A stretch of DNA of 64,000 nt from Kitasatospora sp. MAA19 (GTDB lineage Bacteria > Actinomycetota > Actinomycetes > Streptomycetales > Streptomycetaceae): contig NZ_JARXYZ010000003.1 of NCBI RefSeq assembly GCF_029894125.1, positions 248,001 to 312,000 of the forward strand. The letters are read 5' to 3'. Made by a program: the position numbers and the translations under genes. Under the pieces are notes generated by a model. It was not told the origin of the DNA. It was given only the letters and a program-made list of their open reading frames with translations, and did not search any database. Below, one piece after another: positions 9,148 through 16,793 of the stretch (its first letter is position 1; the number at the start of each line of letters is the position of its first letter).

Positions 9148-10980
9148 TCACATCCGCATCCGCAGCCGGCAGACCACCGCGTCGGTGTGCCGGCGCAGGG
9201 CGCGGTCGATCACGGCGCCGCGCCGGTTCTGCAGCGCCCGCTGCCACCAGCGGGACGGCTCCACCTCGGGGATCAGCACGGTCAGCCGGTCGTAGGCGCG
9301 CTCCTCGCCGAGCCGGTTCACGAAGGCGGCGATCGGCTGGCCCAGCCGGCGGTGGTCCTCCGGGATCTCCACCAGCGGCACGCCCGGCTGCCACAGCTCC
9401 CAGTCCCGGCGCAGCGCCTCCGCCTCGGACTGCTCGTGCACCACCGTCACCGCCAGCACCTCGTCGCCGAGCGACAGCGCCGCGGACAGGCCGTCCTTGG
9501 TGAGCCGGGTGATCGCGGTCACCGGCACGACGACCAGGCTGCGCTGGCGGGTCACCGCACCGGGCACCCGGCCCAGCTCCAGCCGCTCGCCGATCCGCGC
9601 GTAGCTGCGGTGCACCGCCTCGAACAGCACCACCAGCAGCGGCAGCGCCACCACGATGCCCCAGGCGCCCTCGGTGAACTTGGTGCCGGTGACCACCACC
9701 GTCGCGACGCCGGTGAGCAGCGCGCCGAACCCGTTCAGCGCGGCCTTCCCGTGCCAGCCGTCCGGCCGGTGCACGTACCAGTGCCGGACCATGCCGACCT
9801 GGCAGATCGTGAAGCCGACGAACACGCCGATCGAGAACAGCGGCACCAGGCTGTTCACGTCCCCGCCCGAGCCGACCAGCAGCGCCGCCGACACCAGGGC
9901 GAGGAACAGCACGCCGTGCCGGTGCACCTGGCGGTCGGCCCGCAGCGCGAACACGTGCGGCAGGTGGTTGTCCCGGGCGAGCAGGTGCAGCAGCACCGGC
10001 AGCCCGCCGAAGGAGGTGTTCGCGGCCAGCCCGAGCAGCACCACGGTGGCGAACTGAACGACGTAGAAGCCCGCGCCGTGGCCGAGCGAGGCGTCGGCGA
10101 GCTGGGCGAGCACCGTGACGCCCTCCACCGGCTGGAGGTGGAAGCGGCCGATCAGCACGGCCAGACCGATCAGCATCACGCCGAGCAGGGCGCCGAGCGC
10201 CACCTCGGTGTGCTGCGCCCGCTTCACCCGCGGGGTCCGGAACGACGGGACGGCGTTGGCCACCGCCTCCACCCCGGTCAGTGCCGAACACCCGGCCGCG
10301 AACGCCTTGAGCAGCAGCAGTGCGCCGACGGTCGTGGCGTTCTCCGCCAGCGCCGAGGCGTGGCCGGCGGCGGCCTCGGTGCTCGCCGGGGCGTCCCGGA
10401 ACAGGCCGACCACGATGATCGCCAGGATCGACAGCACGAAGACGGCCGTCGGCGCCATGAACCAGCGCGCCGACTCGGCGATGCCGCGCATGTTCACCGC
10501 CGTCACCAGGGCCAGCACCCCCAGGCACAGCCAGACCCGGTCGCCATACAGGCTCGGCACCGCCGAGGTCAGCGCCGCCACCCCGGCGGTCACCGAGACC
10601 GCCACGTTCAGGATGTAGTCGATCACCAGCGAGGCTGCCGCGGTCAGCGCCGTCCGCCGGCCCAGGTGCTCCTTCGCCACCGCGTACGAGCCACCGCCGT
10701 CCGGGAACGCCGCGATCACCTGCCGGTAGGACGCCACCAGTACCGCCAGCAGCACCGCGATCGCCACCGTCACCGGCAGCGTGAAGCCCAGCCCGTACGC
10801 GCCGGCCGCGGCCAGCACCAGCACGATCGACTCCGGCCCGTACGCGACCGAGGCCATCGCGTCCAAGGACAGCGCCGCCAGACCGCCCAGCGCACTCAGC
10901 CGGTACCGCTCGTCGCCCGCGCCGGTATTCGGCGGCTCGGGTTCGGCCGTGACGGCCGGGGTGGTGATGGCGCTGGACAT
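9148..10980 (-). CDS. APC-superfamily permease, KimA/YdaO-like, second copy
   Basis: A 610-residue multi-span transporter, almost exactly the size of B. subtilis KimA. Conserved blocks include LSLDAMASVAYGPESIVLVL, SYRQVIAAFPDGGGSYAV, SLVIDYILNVAVSVTAG, NMRGIAESAR, ALTGVEAVANAVPSF and AANTSFGGLPVLLHLLARD, and the C-terminal region ends with SRWWQRALQNRRGAVI, equivalent to the HNQSA block of KimA. The N-terminal tail of about 25 residues is Pro/Glu-rich. ATG at 10980 is preceded by GGTTCCGTCC, a weak ribosome site. It is only distantly similar to the neighbouring permease, so this is an old pair rather than a recent duplication. K+ is the favoured substrate; amino acids cannot be excluded. Confidence 0.85.
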   Translation of the reverse strand: MSSAITTPAVTAEPEPPNTGAGDERYRLSALGGLAALSLDAMASVAYGPESIVLVLAAAGAYGLGFTLPVTVAIAVLLAVLVASYRQVIAAFPDGGGSYAVAKEHLGRRTALTAAASLVIDYILNVAVSVTAGVAALTSAVPSLYGDRVWLCLGVLALVTAVNMRGIAESARWFMAPTAVFVLSILAIIVVGLFRDAPASTEAAAGHASALAENATTVGALLLLKAFAAGCSALTGVEAVANAVPSFRTPRVKRAQHTEVALGALLGVMLIGLAVLIGRFHLQPVEGVTVLAQLADASLGHGAGFYVVQFATVVLLGLAANTSFGGLPVLLHLLARDNHLPHVFALRADRQVHRHGVLFLALVSAALLVGSGGDVNSLVPLFSIGVFVGFTICQVGMVRHWYVHRPDGWHGKAALNGFGALLTGVATVVVTGTKFTEGAWGIVVALPLLVVLFEAVHRSYARIGERLELGRVPGAVTRQRSLVVVPVTAITRLTKDGLSAALSLGDEVLAVTVVHEQSEAEALRRDWELWQPGVPLVEIPEDHRRLGQPIAAFVNRLGEERAYDRLTVLIPEVEPSRWWQRALQNRRGAVIDRALRRHTDAVVCRLRMRM

Positions 10981-11059
10981 CGGACGGAACCTCCGCGATC
11001 GGCTGGTCCTCCGATCCTGCGGGCCGAACCCCGGCCGCGCCCCCGGCCCCTACGCGTTC

Positions 11060-11097
11060 CTGACGCCGCCCCAGGCACCATTGACGTGCCCTTGACG
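11060..11097 (-). promoter_or_regulatory. 11-bp direct repeats upstream of the second permease
   Basis: TTGACGT at 11081-11087 and TTGACGC at 11092-11098 are 11 bp apart, with CTGACGC at 11060-11066. The arrangement copies the one upstream of kdp (6632, 6664, 6675). It sits 80-115 bases before the start codon and on the same strand sense relative to the gene as in kdp. A shared KdpE-type operator is the simplest reading, but TTGACG also resembles a -35 box. Confidence 0.45.
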
Positions 11098-11365
11098 CAC
11101 CGCGGGAGAGCCGTGGCGGGGGTGGGTGGGCCGCTGTCCCGGCGGGCGCCGGTTGGGAAGACGACCAGCTCTTGCGAAGAACCCCCCGGCGCACGCCACC
11201 GCACACCCGGGACACCACTCACAATCACGCTGAACGGCCCCACCCACCCCGGCCCCCACTCTGCTGCCTGCTGCCCGTAATTGCAAGCAATGCGCAATAA
11301 GTCCACCCACTGGTGGCGCGGGGGAAGGCACCGCAGCGGAGCGGCGAAAGGCCGGGAAAAACGAC

Positions 11366-11405
11366 AACAGCCCCTGATCCGTGTCTCCACAGATCAGGGG
11401 CTGTT
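11366..11405 (-). terminator. Original chromosomal tRNA-Tyr terminator (left end of element)
   Basis: Arms at 11366-11379 and 11392-11405 form a perfect 14-bp stem with a 12-base loop. On the minus strand it is followed by GTCGTTTTT, an intrinsic terminator. It directly abuts the truncated tRNA 3' half at 11407-11464, so before integration it would have ended the tRNA-Tyr transcript. Confidence 0.8.
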
Positions 11406-11406
11406 C

Positions 11407-11464
11407 TCTATCCGGTGGCTGGTGCAGGGTTCGAACCTGCGTAGCTTGCGCGACAGATTTACAG
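11407..11464 (-). repeat. Left attachment site: 58-bp copy of tRNA-Tyr 3' half
   Basis: These 58 bases are identical to 25375-25432 (offset 13,968). They cover the tRNA-Tyr from the anticodon loop through the TpsiC arm and acceptor strand plus a few bases beyond. No 5' half follows at 11465, so this copy is only a tRNA remnant. It marks the far boundary of the integrated element. Confidence 0.95.
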
Positions 11465-11624
11465 GCCGCTGACCAGGCACGTTCTGACCTGCGGACTCTT
11501 GATCACGGACCGGATCTGGTCCGCGCCTGGTCCGGATGAGCTCACCGGAGCGGCGCCCAATACCCCCAGGGCCACCGCATGCACACCCTCCCGCTTTGGT
11601 GGGTCCGGCTGCTTCACTGTCTCC

Positions 11625-12182
11625 GTGGCAGACAACTGGGGGGCAGTCATCTCAGCAGCATCCGCACTCGGTGGAGTGGGGTTCACAGGGCCGTTCGGAG
11701 TGCTGAGGAGCCGCCAAGAGCGGCTTGCCCAGCAGATGAGCACCCGGGAAGAACGCCGCTCCGCGCATCGCCTTGAACGTCGCGAGGCATACATCCGACT
11801 GATGGCAGCCATGAAAAAAGTGCAGTCGGCGGGGCACACATGCCGGGATGCTGTTCCACCCTCATCCGACCCCTGGCCGCCGATCTGGCAGAACTACTAC
11901 GAGGCACTTGTGGCACTTGATCGCGAAGCGGAATACGTTCAACTCGAAGGCCCTCCCGAGGTGAGCGATGCGGCCCGCGACCTCAACAGCTCGGCGGTGC
12001 ACTCCTACTACGTGCTAGAGACCGCAGCCAAAGCCCACCTGGGCGCAACACAGCCGCTTGTGACCCTCCTCAGTGACGAGCAGATGTCAAACCGTCGGGA
12101 AGAGGACACCAGGTTGCACGACTTCATCGCTAGTGCCCGGAGGGCCCTCGGTGGAGAGGACCCAGGGTTCGCACAAAGCTAG
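11625..12182 (+). CDS. Small membrane-anchored protein of unknown function (cargo A)
   Basis: The frame is open from 11499, but the GTG at 11625 is the best start because the sequence before it looks non-coding. The 185-residue product begins with ADNWGAVISAASALGGVG, a short hydrophobic segment, then a basic helical stretch (RSRQERLAQQMSTREERR) and a soluble helical domain with RREAYIRLMAAMKKVQSAG. The build (W-A-V-I anchor, basic linker, helical body) resembles the minus-strand neighbour at 12278-12745. It is the first gene inside the left attachment site and has lower GC than the chromosome. Function unknown; an alternative start is the ATG at 11736. Confidence 0.6.
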   Translation: MADNWGAVISAASALGGVGFTGPFGVLRSRQERLAQQMSTREERRSAHRLERREAYIRLMAAMKKVQSAGHTCRDAVPPSSDPWPPIWQNYYEALVALDREAEYVQLEGPPEVSDAARDLNSSAVHSYYVLETAAKAHLGATQPLVTLLSDEQMSNRREEDTRLHDFIASARRALGGEDPGFAQS

Positions 12183-12277
12183 TAGGCGGCCCCAGCCAAC
12201 CCACTTCCCCACGCCATCCGAAAGGCCGGGCCAGGCAGCGATCTCCGCTGCCGGCCCGGTCCTCTTTGTGCTCCTGC

Positions 12278-12745
12278 TCACGCGACGGCCGGGTCGCCGA
12301 CGCCGAGGTCGAGCCGAGCCTGCGAGTGGTAGGCGTTGAGCAACTCGATCAGGGCAGAGCCGTCGGGCACGCCGACGTGCCCGCGGGCCGCGATCTCGGA
12401 CTCCCACAGCGCGGCGTTCACCGCCTTCGCCGCCTCCACCGCGGCCGGACTCGCCAACAGGACGAGCGTCTCGAAGAGCGTCGACCGCTGGATCTCCGCC
12501 TGCTCCATCGCGGCCAGGAGATCCGCCCGCGCCGTCGACCCCGCCTCGGCGTCGACGGCCCGCTTGGCCACCGCAGCGATCTCCTTCACACAGGTCGCGT
12601 ACTGCACGTAGGTGTCGAGCTTCCGCTCGTCCCACCGCGTGGCCATCAGCCGGCGGTGCTTGACCCGCTCCGCCCACCCGGTGGCCACGAACGAGGTGAG
12701 CGCGCCCAGCAGGACACCCACCAGCGTGACGATCTGAGTAATCAC
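12278..12745 (-). CDS. Small membrane-anchored protein of unknown function (cargo B)
   Basis: Starting at GTG 12745, the 155-residue protein opens with a single membrane helix (ITQIVTLVGVLLGALTSFVA), then a basic segment (WAERVKHRRLMATRWDERK) and an alpha-helical cytoplasmic domain with DTYVQYATCVKEIAAVAKRA. A TAGGTT hexamer lies seven bases upstream of the GTG, fitting a leaderless transcript; the frame remains open to 12808. It diverges from the AAA ATPase gene at 12923 and resembles cargo A in layout. This anchored-helical design is common in accessory and defence loci, but no family is recognised. Confidence 0.65.
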   Translation of the reverse strand: MITQIVTLVGVLLGALTSFVATGWAERVKHRRLMATRWDERKLDTYVQYATCVKEIAAVAKRAVDAEAGSTARADLLAAMEQAEIQRSTLFETLVLLASPAAVEAAKAVNAALWESEIAARGHVGVPDGSALIELLNAYHSQARLDLGVGDPAVA

Positions 12746-12887
12746 CGCCCAGAACCTACCGACGCCAGGCGCCTCGCAAAAGAGCGAAGCCCTCGCAGCG
12801 TGACGCAATCAGGCTGTAAGAGCGACTGTCAGCAAGTCACCCTTGTGCCGCACAACTGACCCTCCAAGTACCAATCTCTTCGACTCC

Positions 12888-12916
12888 TGACACGACGCAT
12901 GGCGATCGGGTAGCGT
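12888..12916 (+). promoter_or_regulatory. Likely promoter of the ATPase gene (leaderless)
   Basis: TGACAC at 12888-12893 and TAGCGT at 12911-12916 are separated by 17 bases, good -35 and -10 matches. The GTG start at 12923 is only six bases after the -10, so the mRNA would begin at or next to the start codon. Confidence 0.5.
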
Positions 12917-12922
12917 AACCAC

Positions 12923-14491
12923 GTGGCTACCGGTCTATCGCCTATCAACAAGGCTATGAATCTCGTCCCAAAGCGCGCCGAGTCCCGCCAGACTGAGCAG
13001 CTGAGGGAAACTTTCGTCGACTCAGGTGTCGCGGTCGTACTTAGCTCAGTCGACCATCAAATCCTCTACGGACGCCGAGGCACCGGGAAGACCCATGCCT
13101 TCCGCTACCTCGAAACAGTCGTAAAAGAAAACGGCGACCTGCCGTTCTATTTCGACCTGAGAACCATTGGATCGCCCGACGGGCTATTCGGAACCGAGCC
13201 CACAAAGCCGACCGAACGAGCCTCCCGACTCCTTGTCGATCTATTGGCAAATCTCCATTCATCTCTACTTGAAGCCGTCCTGAACGACGCGGATCTAGTA
13301 ATCGACGATCTGATAATTACTAGGCTTAATAATCTGGCCGACTCCATCTCGTCTGTACGTGTCTCTGGCGAGGTAGAGGTATCCACCGAGGGCGAGACCA
13401 AGAAGAGCTCAAAGTCGAGCATCGGCGTGAAGCTCGGATTCAAGTCCGTGGAAGCAACTGCTACTGCGGACGCAGGGGACGAGGAAAGGGAAGCCCGCAA
13501 GGAAACCCGTCGAGGATCCGAATCAATTTCACTCAACTTCGGGGTCATATCGCGAGCGCTTCGCGATATCTCCAACAGCATTACTGGGTCGCGCATTTGG
13601 CTACTTCTAGATGAATGGAGCAGTGTTCCCCCAGACGTTCAGCCCTACCTTGGCGAGTTTCTCGTTCGCTGCGTGCTCCCGCTGACATCTTTTACGGTCA
13701 AGATTGCCGCAATCGAGCAGCAGACTAACTTCCGAACCGAGCTTCCGACAGGCACGCTGATCGGCTTGGAACTAGGTGCGGACATTGCGGCAAACATCAG
13801 CCTCGACGACTTCATGGTCTTTGAGCAGAATAAGGAGAAGTCTCGCGACTTCTTCAAGACACTCTTTTTCAACCACCTCTCGCTCGACGGCACGGGGTCC
13901 CACCTAGGGCTTTCGACGAATCAGGACGTAGTCCGCCACGGGTTTACTGATATTCGAGCCTTCGATGACCTGGTCCGCGCCGCCGAAGGCGTCCCCCGGG
14001 ATGCGATCAATATCGCAGGTCGGTCCGCCCTCACGGCCGCACAGAAAAAGATTTCAGTGCATGATGTGCGCGGCGCCGCCCGGAGTTGGTTCCAGGCAGA
14101 CAAAGAAGCCGCCCTTCGCAGCCGCGAAGAAGCTGGCCGCCTTCTCAACTGGATCATCGATAAGGTGATCCGAGAGAGGAAGGCCCGTGGCTTTCTTGTC
14201 AATCAGCGACAGGTTGACAATCTACTCCTTCTCTCCTTGTTTGATGCGCGAGTTATTCACGTTCTAAGGCGAGGATATTCCGCGCAGGACGAGCCGGGAG
14301 AACGCTACGACGTATACGTCATTGACTACGGCGCCTATGTCGATCTCATGCAAACCCGTCTGGCGCCGCAGGGAGTTCTCCCCATCGGGCCCGAATGGGA
14401 AGAACCCACGTACGTTGATGTTCCGACTCAAGATCTTCGCGCAATTCGGCGCGCGGTGCTTGATATCGATCTGTTTCGGGCCAATATCTAA
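12923..14491 (+). CDS. AAA (ORC/STAND-like) ATPase, element cargo
   Basis: A 522-residue P-loop ATPase. Walker A is GRRGTGKT at residues 50-57 and Walker B is WLLLDEW at 226-232, followed by a sensor-1-like strand (FTVKIAAIEQQTNFR). Between the two lies an unusual hydrophilic insert (about 148-200) rich in Ser, Lys and Glu. The C-terminal third looks like a winged helix: RKARGFLVNQRQVDNLLLLS, then LFDARVIHVLRRGYS. The arrangement fits ORC/CDC6- or STAND-related ATPases, which often act as sensors in defence or as DNA-loading factors. GC is visibly lower than in the flanking genes and codon use is mixed, indicating recent acquisition. It converges with the HAD gene (4-base overlap at 14488-14491). 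Function is not assigned. Confidence 0.75.
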   Translation: MATGLSPINKAMNLVPKRAESRQTEQLRETFVDSGVAVVLSSVDHQILYGRRGTGKTHAFRYLETVVKENGDLPFYFDLRTIGSPDGLFGTEPTKPTERASRLLVDLLANLHSSLLEAVLNDADLVIDDLIITRLNNLADSISSVRVSGEVEVSTEGETKKSSKSSIGVKLGFKSVEATATADAGDEEREARKETRRGSESISLNFGVISRALRDISNSITGSRIWLLLDEWSSVPPDVQPYLGEFLVRCVLPLTSFTVKIAAIEQQTNFRTELPTGTLIGLELGADIAANISLDDFMVFEQNKEKSRDFFKTLFFNHLSLDGTGSHLGLSTNQDVVRHGFTDIRAFDDLVRAAEGVPRDAINIAGRSALTAAQKKISVHDVRGAARSWFQADKEAALRSREEAGRLLNWIIDKVIRERKARGFLVNQRQVDNLLLLSLFDARVIHVLRRGYSAQDEPGERYDVYVIDYGAYVDLMQTRLAPQGVLPIGPEWEEPTYVDVPTQDLRAIRRAVLDIDLFRANI

Positions 14492-15186
14492 CTCATCGCC
14501 CAAACCATGGCATCAGCGATGAGCTGCATCGAGTCCACGACCACCACCGCACCGGCGGCGGCCAGCTTGGCGTCCTTCCCCGGCTTGTTGGCGTAGCCGA
14601 TCGTGGGGATGTTGGCCGCTCCCCCGGCCTCGACGTCGCGGGCTGCGTCGCCGATGAAGATGCAGTGCCCTGGTCCGGCGCCCGCGACTTCCATCGCTTC
14701 GAGCAGGAGGCGCGGGTTCGGCTTCATGGAGGAGGGATCACCCGGGGCGCGCCCGAAGACCCCGGCCACATAGTCGTTGAGGCCGTGCTCGGTGAGGTAG
14801 GCCTCGATGGCCACACCCGCGTTGTTGCTGACCACGGAGACCAGCCGACCGGAGCGGGCAGCAGCACGCAGAACCGATTCTCCTCCCGGGGTCGGGCGGC
14901 CGACCCGGACGGCTTCTGTCTCCAGCGCGGCCAGCGCGGCGTCCGTGCTCTCCGTGAGATCGGGCCGGGCATCCGCGACCAGGCGGAGCAGGGCGAGCGG
15001 GTCGCTCTCCTCCTCCGCCCCGGCCGGGGCCTGCTCGCCCGCGGCGAGCAGGCCCTCGCGGAGTCGGCGTGCGACTTCCGGAGCGGGAAGGCCGGCGAAG
15101 ACCGAGCACACCGGGCCGTCGAAGTCGAGGAGCACGTGCTTCACCGGCCGCAGCACGTCGGCGAGTTGCTGAGCGGTGGCGGTCAT
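14488..15186 (-). CDS. HAD-family hydrolase
   Basis: A 232-residue haloacid-dehalogenase-type phosphatase. Motif I is LLDFDGPVC (nucleophile Asp in DFDG), motif II is VVSNN, motif III includes the Lys in SMKPNPRLL, and motif IV is FIGDAARDVEAG. A helical cap lies between motifs I and II, as in phosphoglycolate-phosphatase-like enzymes; the substrate cannot be read from the sequence. The start at ATG 15186 overlaps the GntR stop as ATGA, so the pair is co-translated. HAD genes paired with GntR regulators occur in several actinomycete integrative elements, where their role is unclear. Confidence 0.85.
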   Translation of the reverse strand: MTATAQQLADVLRPVKHVLLDFDGPVCSVFAGLPAPEVARRLREGLLAAGEQAPAGAEEESDPLALLRLVADARPDLTESTDAALAALETEAVRVGRPTPGGESVLRAAARSGRLVSVVSNNAGVAIEAYLTEHGLNDYVAGVFGRAPGDPSSMKPNPRLLLEAMEVAGAGPGHCIFIGDAARDVEAGGAANIPTIGYANKPGKDAKLAAAGAVVVVDSMQLIADAMVWAMS

Positions 15187-16031
15187 GGCTGGCGCTCGTA
15201 GGCGATCGTGCTCCACACGCTGTCGAACCACATCTGGGCCTGCTGGACGTACTGCGACCCGAGCGAGGCGTCGTCCGGGCCGGCGGCGTGGTGGAACAGA
15301 GTGGTGTCCTTGCCGGTCACGTCGTAGAAGGTGTGGGCGGTGTCGTCGATCGCCACGGTGCGCTCGCGGAGCGGGTAGAAGCCGAAGAAGGCCTCCGACC
15401 GGTTCAGGATGTACAGCTTGAACAGGCTGGACGCCCGGTGCACCTTGACCTGGACGCTCGCCTTCTGGACCAGGCCCAGCTCGGCCAGCATCTCCACCGA
15501 GTGCGCGATGCCGCCGGCGTTCGTCAGGGCGATGTTGCGGGCGCGCTCCCGGAGGGCGGCCTCGTCCTGGAGCCCGTCGACCAGGACCGGCACGGCCATG
15601 GGCGCCGTGGTGTCCGGCAGCAGCAGGCGGACCGTGATGGATTCCGGCGCCAGCCGGCCGGAGCGGACCTTGTCGAGCGGCTCCTGCAGCGCGTTGTGCA
15701 GCGTCTCGCTGGAGAAGCCGGCGAAGTCGAGGGTCACCTGCTGCTGCTCGAAGGCTGCTTCGAGGTGAGGCCGCAGCCCGACCGGCCGGGAGGTGCGCTC
15801 CCGCACGAACGAGCCGCTCCCCTGCCTGGTCACGATCAGCCCCTCGGTGCGGAGCAGGTCGAGCGCCTTGTCCACCGTGCCGCGCGCCACGCCGAAGTGC
15901 TTCGCCAGCTCGGGGCCGGAGGGGAGCTTGTCGCCGGTCTCGAAGCCCGGCTTCTTCGTGAGGATCGACGCCCGCAGAGAGCTGCCGACCTGCTGATACG
16001 GGGGGCGAGAGTCATCCGGGTCTAGGGCCAT
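15183..16031 (-). CDS. GntR-family transcriptional regulator of the element
   Basis: The 282-residue protein has an N-terminal GntR winged helix (residues about 8-75): PPYQQVGSSLRASI, GDKLPSGPELAKHFGVARGT with the recognition helix VDKALDLLRTEGLIV, then RQGSGSFV. The larger C-terminal domain (VRLLLPDTTAPMAVPVLVDG and NRSEAFFGFYPL) is not a standard UTRA domain that I can name. It is divergent from the Spd-like operon and faces a palindromic operator at 16084-16099, so by analogy to KorSA of pSAM2 it probably represses transfer or replication genes. A TAGCAT hexamer seven bases before the ATG suggests a leaderless message. Confidence 0.9.
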   Translation of the reverse strand: MALDPDDSRPPYQQVGSSLRASILTKKPGFETGDKLPSGPELAKHFGVARGTVDKALDLLRTEGLIVTRQGSGSFVRERTSRPVGLRPHLEAAFEQQQVTLDFAGFSSETLHNALQEPLDKVRSGRLAPESITVRLLLPDTTAPMAVPVLVDGLQDEAALRERARNIALTNAGGIAHSVEMLAELGLVQKASVQVKVHRASSLFKLYILNRSEAFFGFYPLRERTVAIDDTAHTFYDVTGKDTTLFHHAAGPDDASLGSQYVQQAQMWFDSVWSTIAYERQP

Positions 16032-16080
16032 GGGCCAATGCTAGGGGAGGTGCCCAACAGGCGCGAGAAACCCAACCCTC

Positions 16081-16109
16081 TTGACCTGCCTAAGCAGGTT
16101 GTCTATGTT
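16081..16109 (+). promoter_or_regulatory. Promoter with embedded palindromic operator
   Basis: TTGACC at 16081-16086 and TATGTT at 16104-16109 are 17 bases apart, a good rightward promoter. ACCTGC (16084-16089) and GCAGGT (16094-16099) form a perfect inverted repeat around CTAA, overlapping the -35 and spacer. A dimeric repressor bound here would block transcription toward 16515; the divergent GntR protein at 15183-16031 is the obvious candidate. Confidence 0.7.
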
Positions 16110-16321
16110 GTGAGTGCCGCACCGAGTGAGACAGGGGCGACACAGAGGGGCCTTCTTTGGGCTGCTCTGAGCTGGACAAATGCGCCTATGGGGATAGGCG
16201 AAGGGGCCCGGGACAGATCGGGCCGAGGTCACCGCGCCTTGTCAGTCGGATGGCATGGACCGAGAGGTCCGCGTCTGCCTTGAAAGACGCACCCCCCGCC
16301 AGTTCACCGCCGAACTCCTCG

Positions 16322-16394
16322 GCGCCGGACCGGCGCGGTCTCAGCGAACGAGTGTCTTTGGTCCCCGATCCGCGCCGCCTGCGGCGGATCGGGG
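16322..16394. other. Two hairpins in the leader region before the Spd-like operon
   Basis: The non-coding stretch 16110-16514 contains GCGCCG (16322-16327) paired with CGGCGC (16331-16336), and an 11-bp perfect stem with arms 16363-16373 and 16384-16394. No convincing ORF is present. The structures could be an attenuator, a small RNA, or the cis-acting transfer locus (clt/oriT) expected somewhere in a mobilisable element. Confidence 0.4.
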
Positions 16395-16514
16395 GTCATG
16401 GCTGCTCGTGACATGACGAGTAGCTGGCCCTGGTTTCGGGGCCGCCGCGCTTTCCTTGGCCGGGCGCGCGGCAGCCCCTGGGGCCCACCTCCCACCACTG
16501 GAAGAGGTAGACCC

Positions 16515-16793
16515 GTGAAGTCGATTGTTGCAGGTCAACACGCCCTGGGCACCCAGGAGTTCGCGGAGCTGGCGTTGGGCGTGGACCAGGAGCTGTTCGC
16601 TGGCGTGGCCAGCGAGTCGCCGGTCGAGCGTCAGGCCCGGTTGGACGTGGCGTACGCGGTGCTGGCGGACCTGCGCCGGGAGGACCCGGAGCTGGCCGCC
16701 TACGCAGAGCAGCAGATGAGGATGGCGCCGGTACCGCTGCGGTTCCCGGTGATCGCCCGTCGCACCGCCAGCTTCGAGCTGGTGGCCGCATGA
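16515..16793 (+). CDS. Hypothetical element protein, 92 residues
   Basis: Starts at GTG 16515 with AGAGG nine bases upstream; an upstream ATG in frame (16398) would add a non-conserved tail across the hairpin. The product is soluble and helical: VKSIVAGQHALGTQEFAELA, then QARLDVAYAVLADLRREDPE and a C-terminal VPLRFPVIARRTASFELVAA. It is the first gene after the operator promoter and overlaps the next gene as ATGA. No family recognised. Confidence 0.7.
   Translation: MKSIVAGQHALGTQEFAELALGVDQELFAGVASESPVERQARLDVAYAVLADLRREDPELAAYAEQQMRMAPVPLRFPVIARRTASFELVAA

Noticed and set aside
11280-11299. Inverted repeat ATTGC-AA-GCAAT followed by GCGCAAT
   Set aside because: Only five-base arms and no adjacent start codon or promoter; may be chance.
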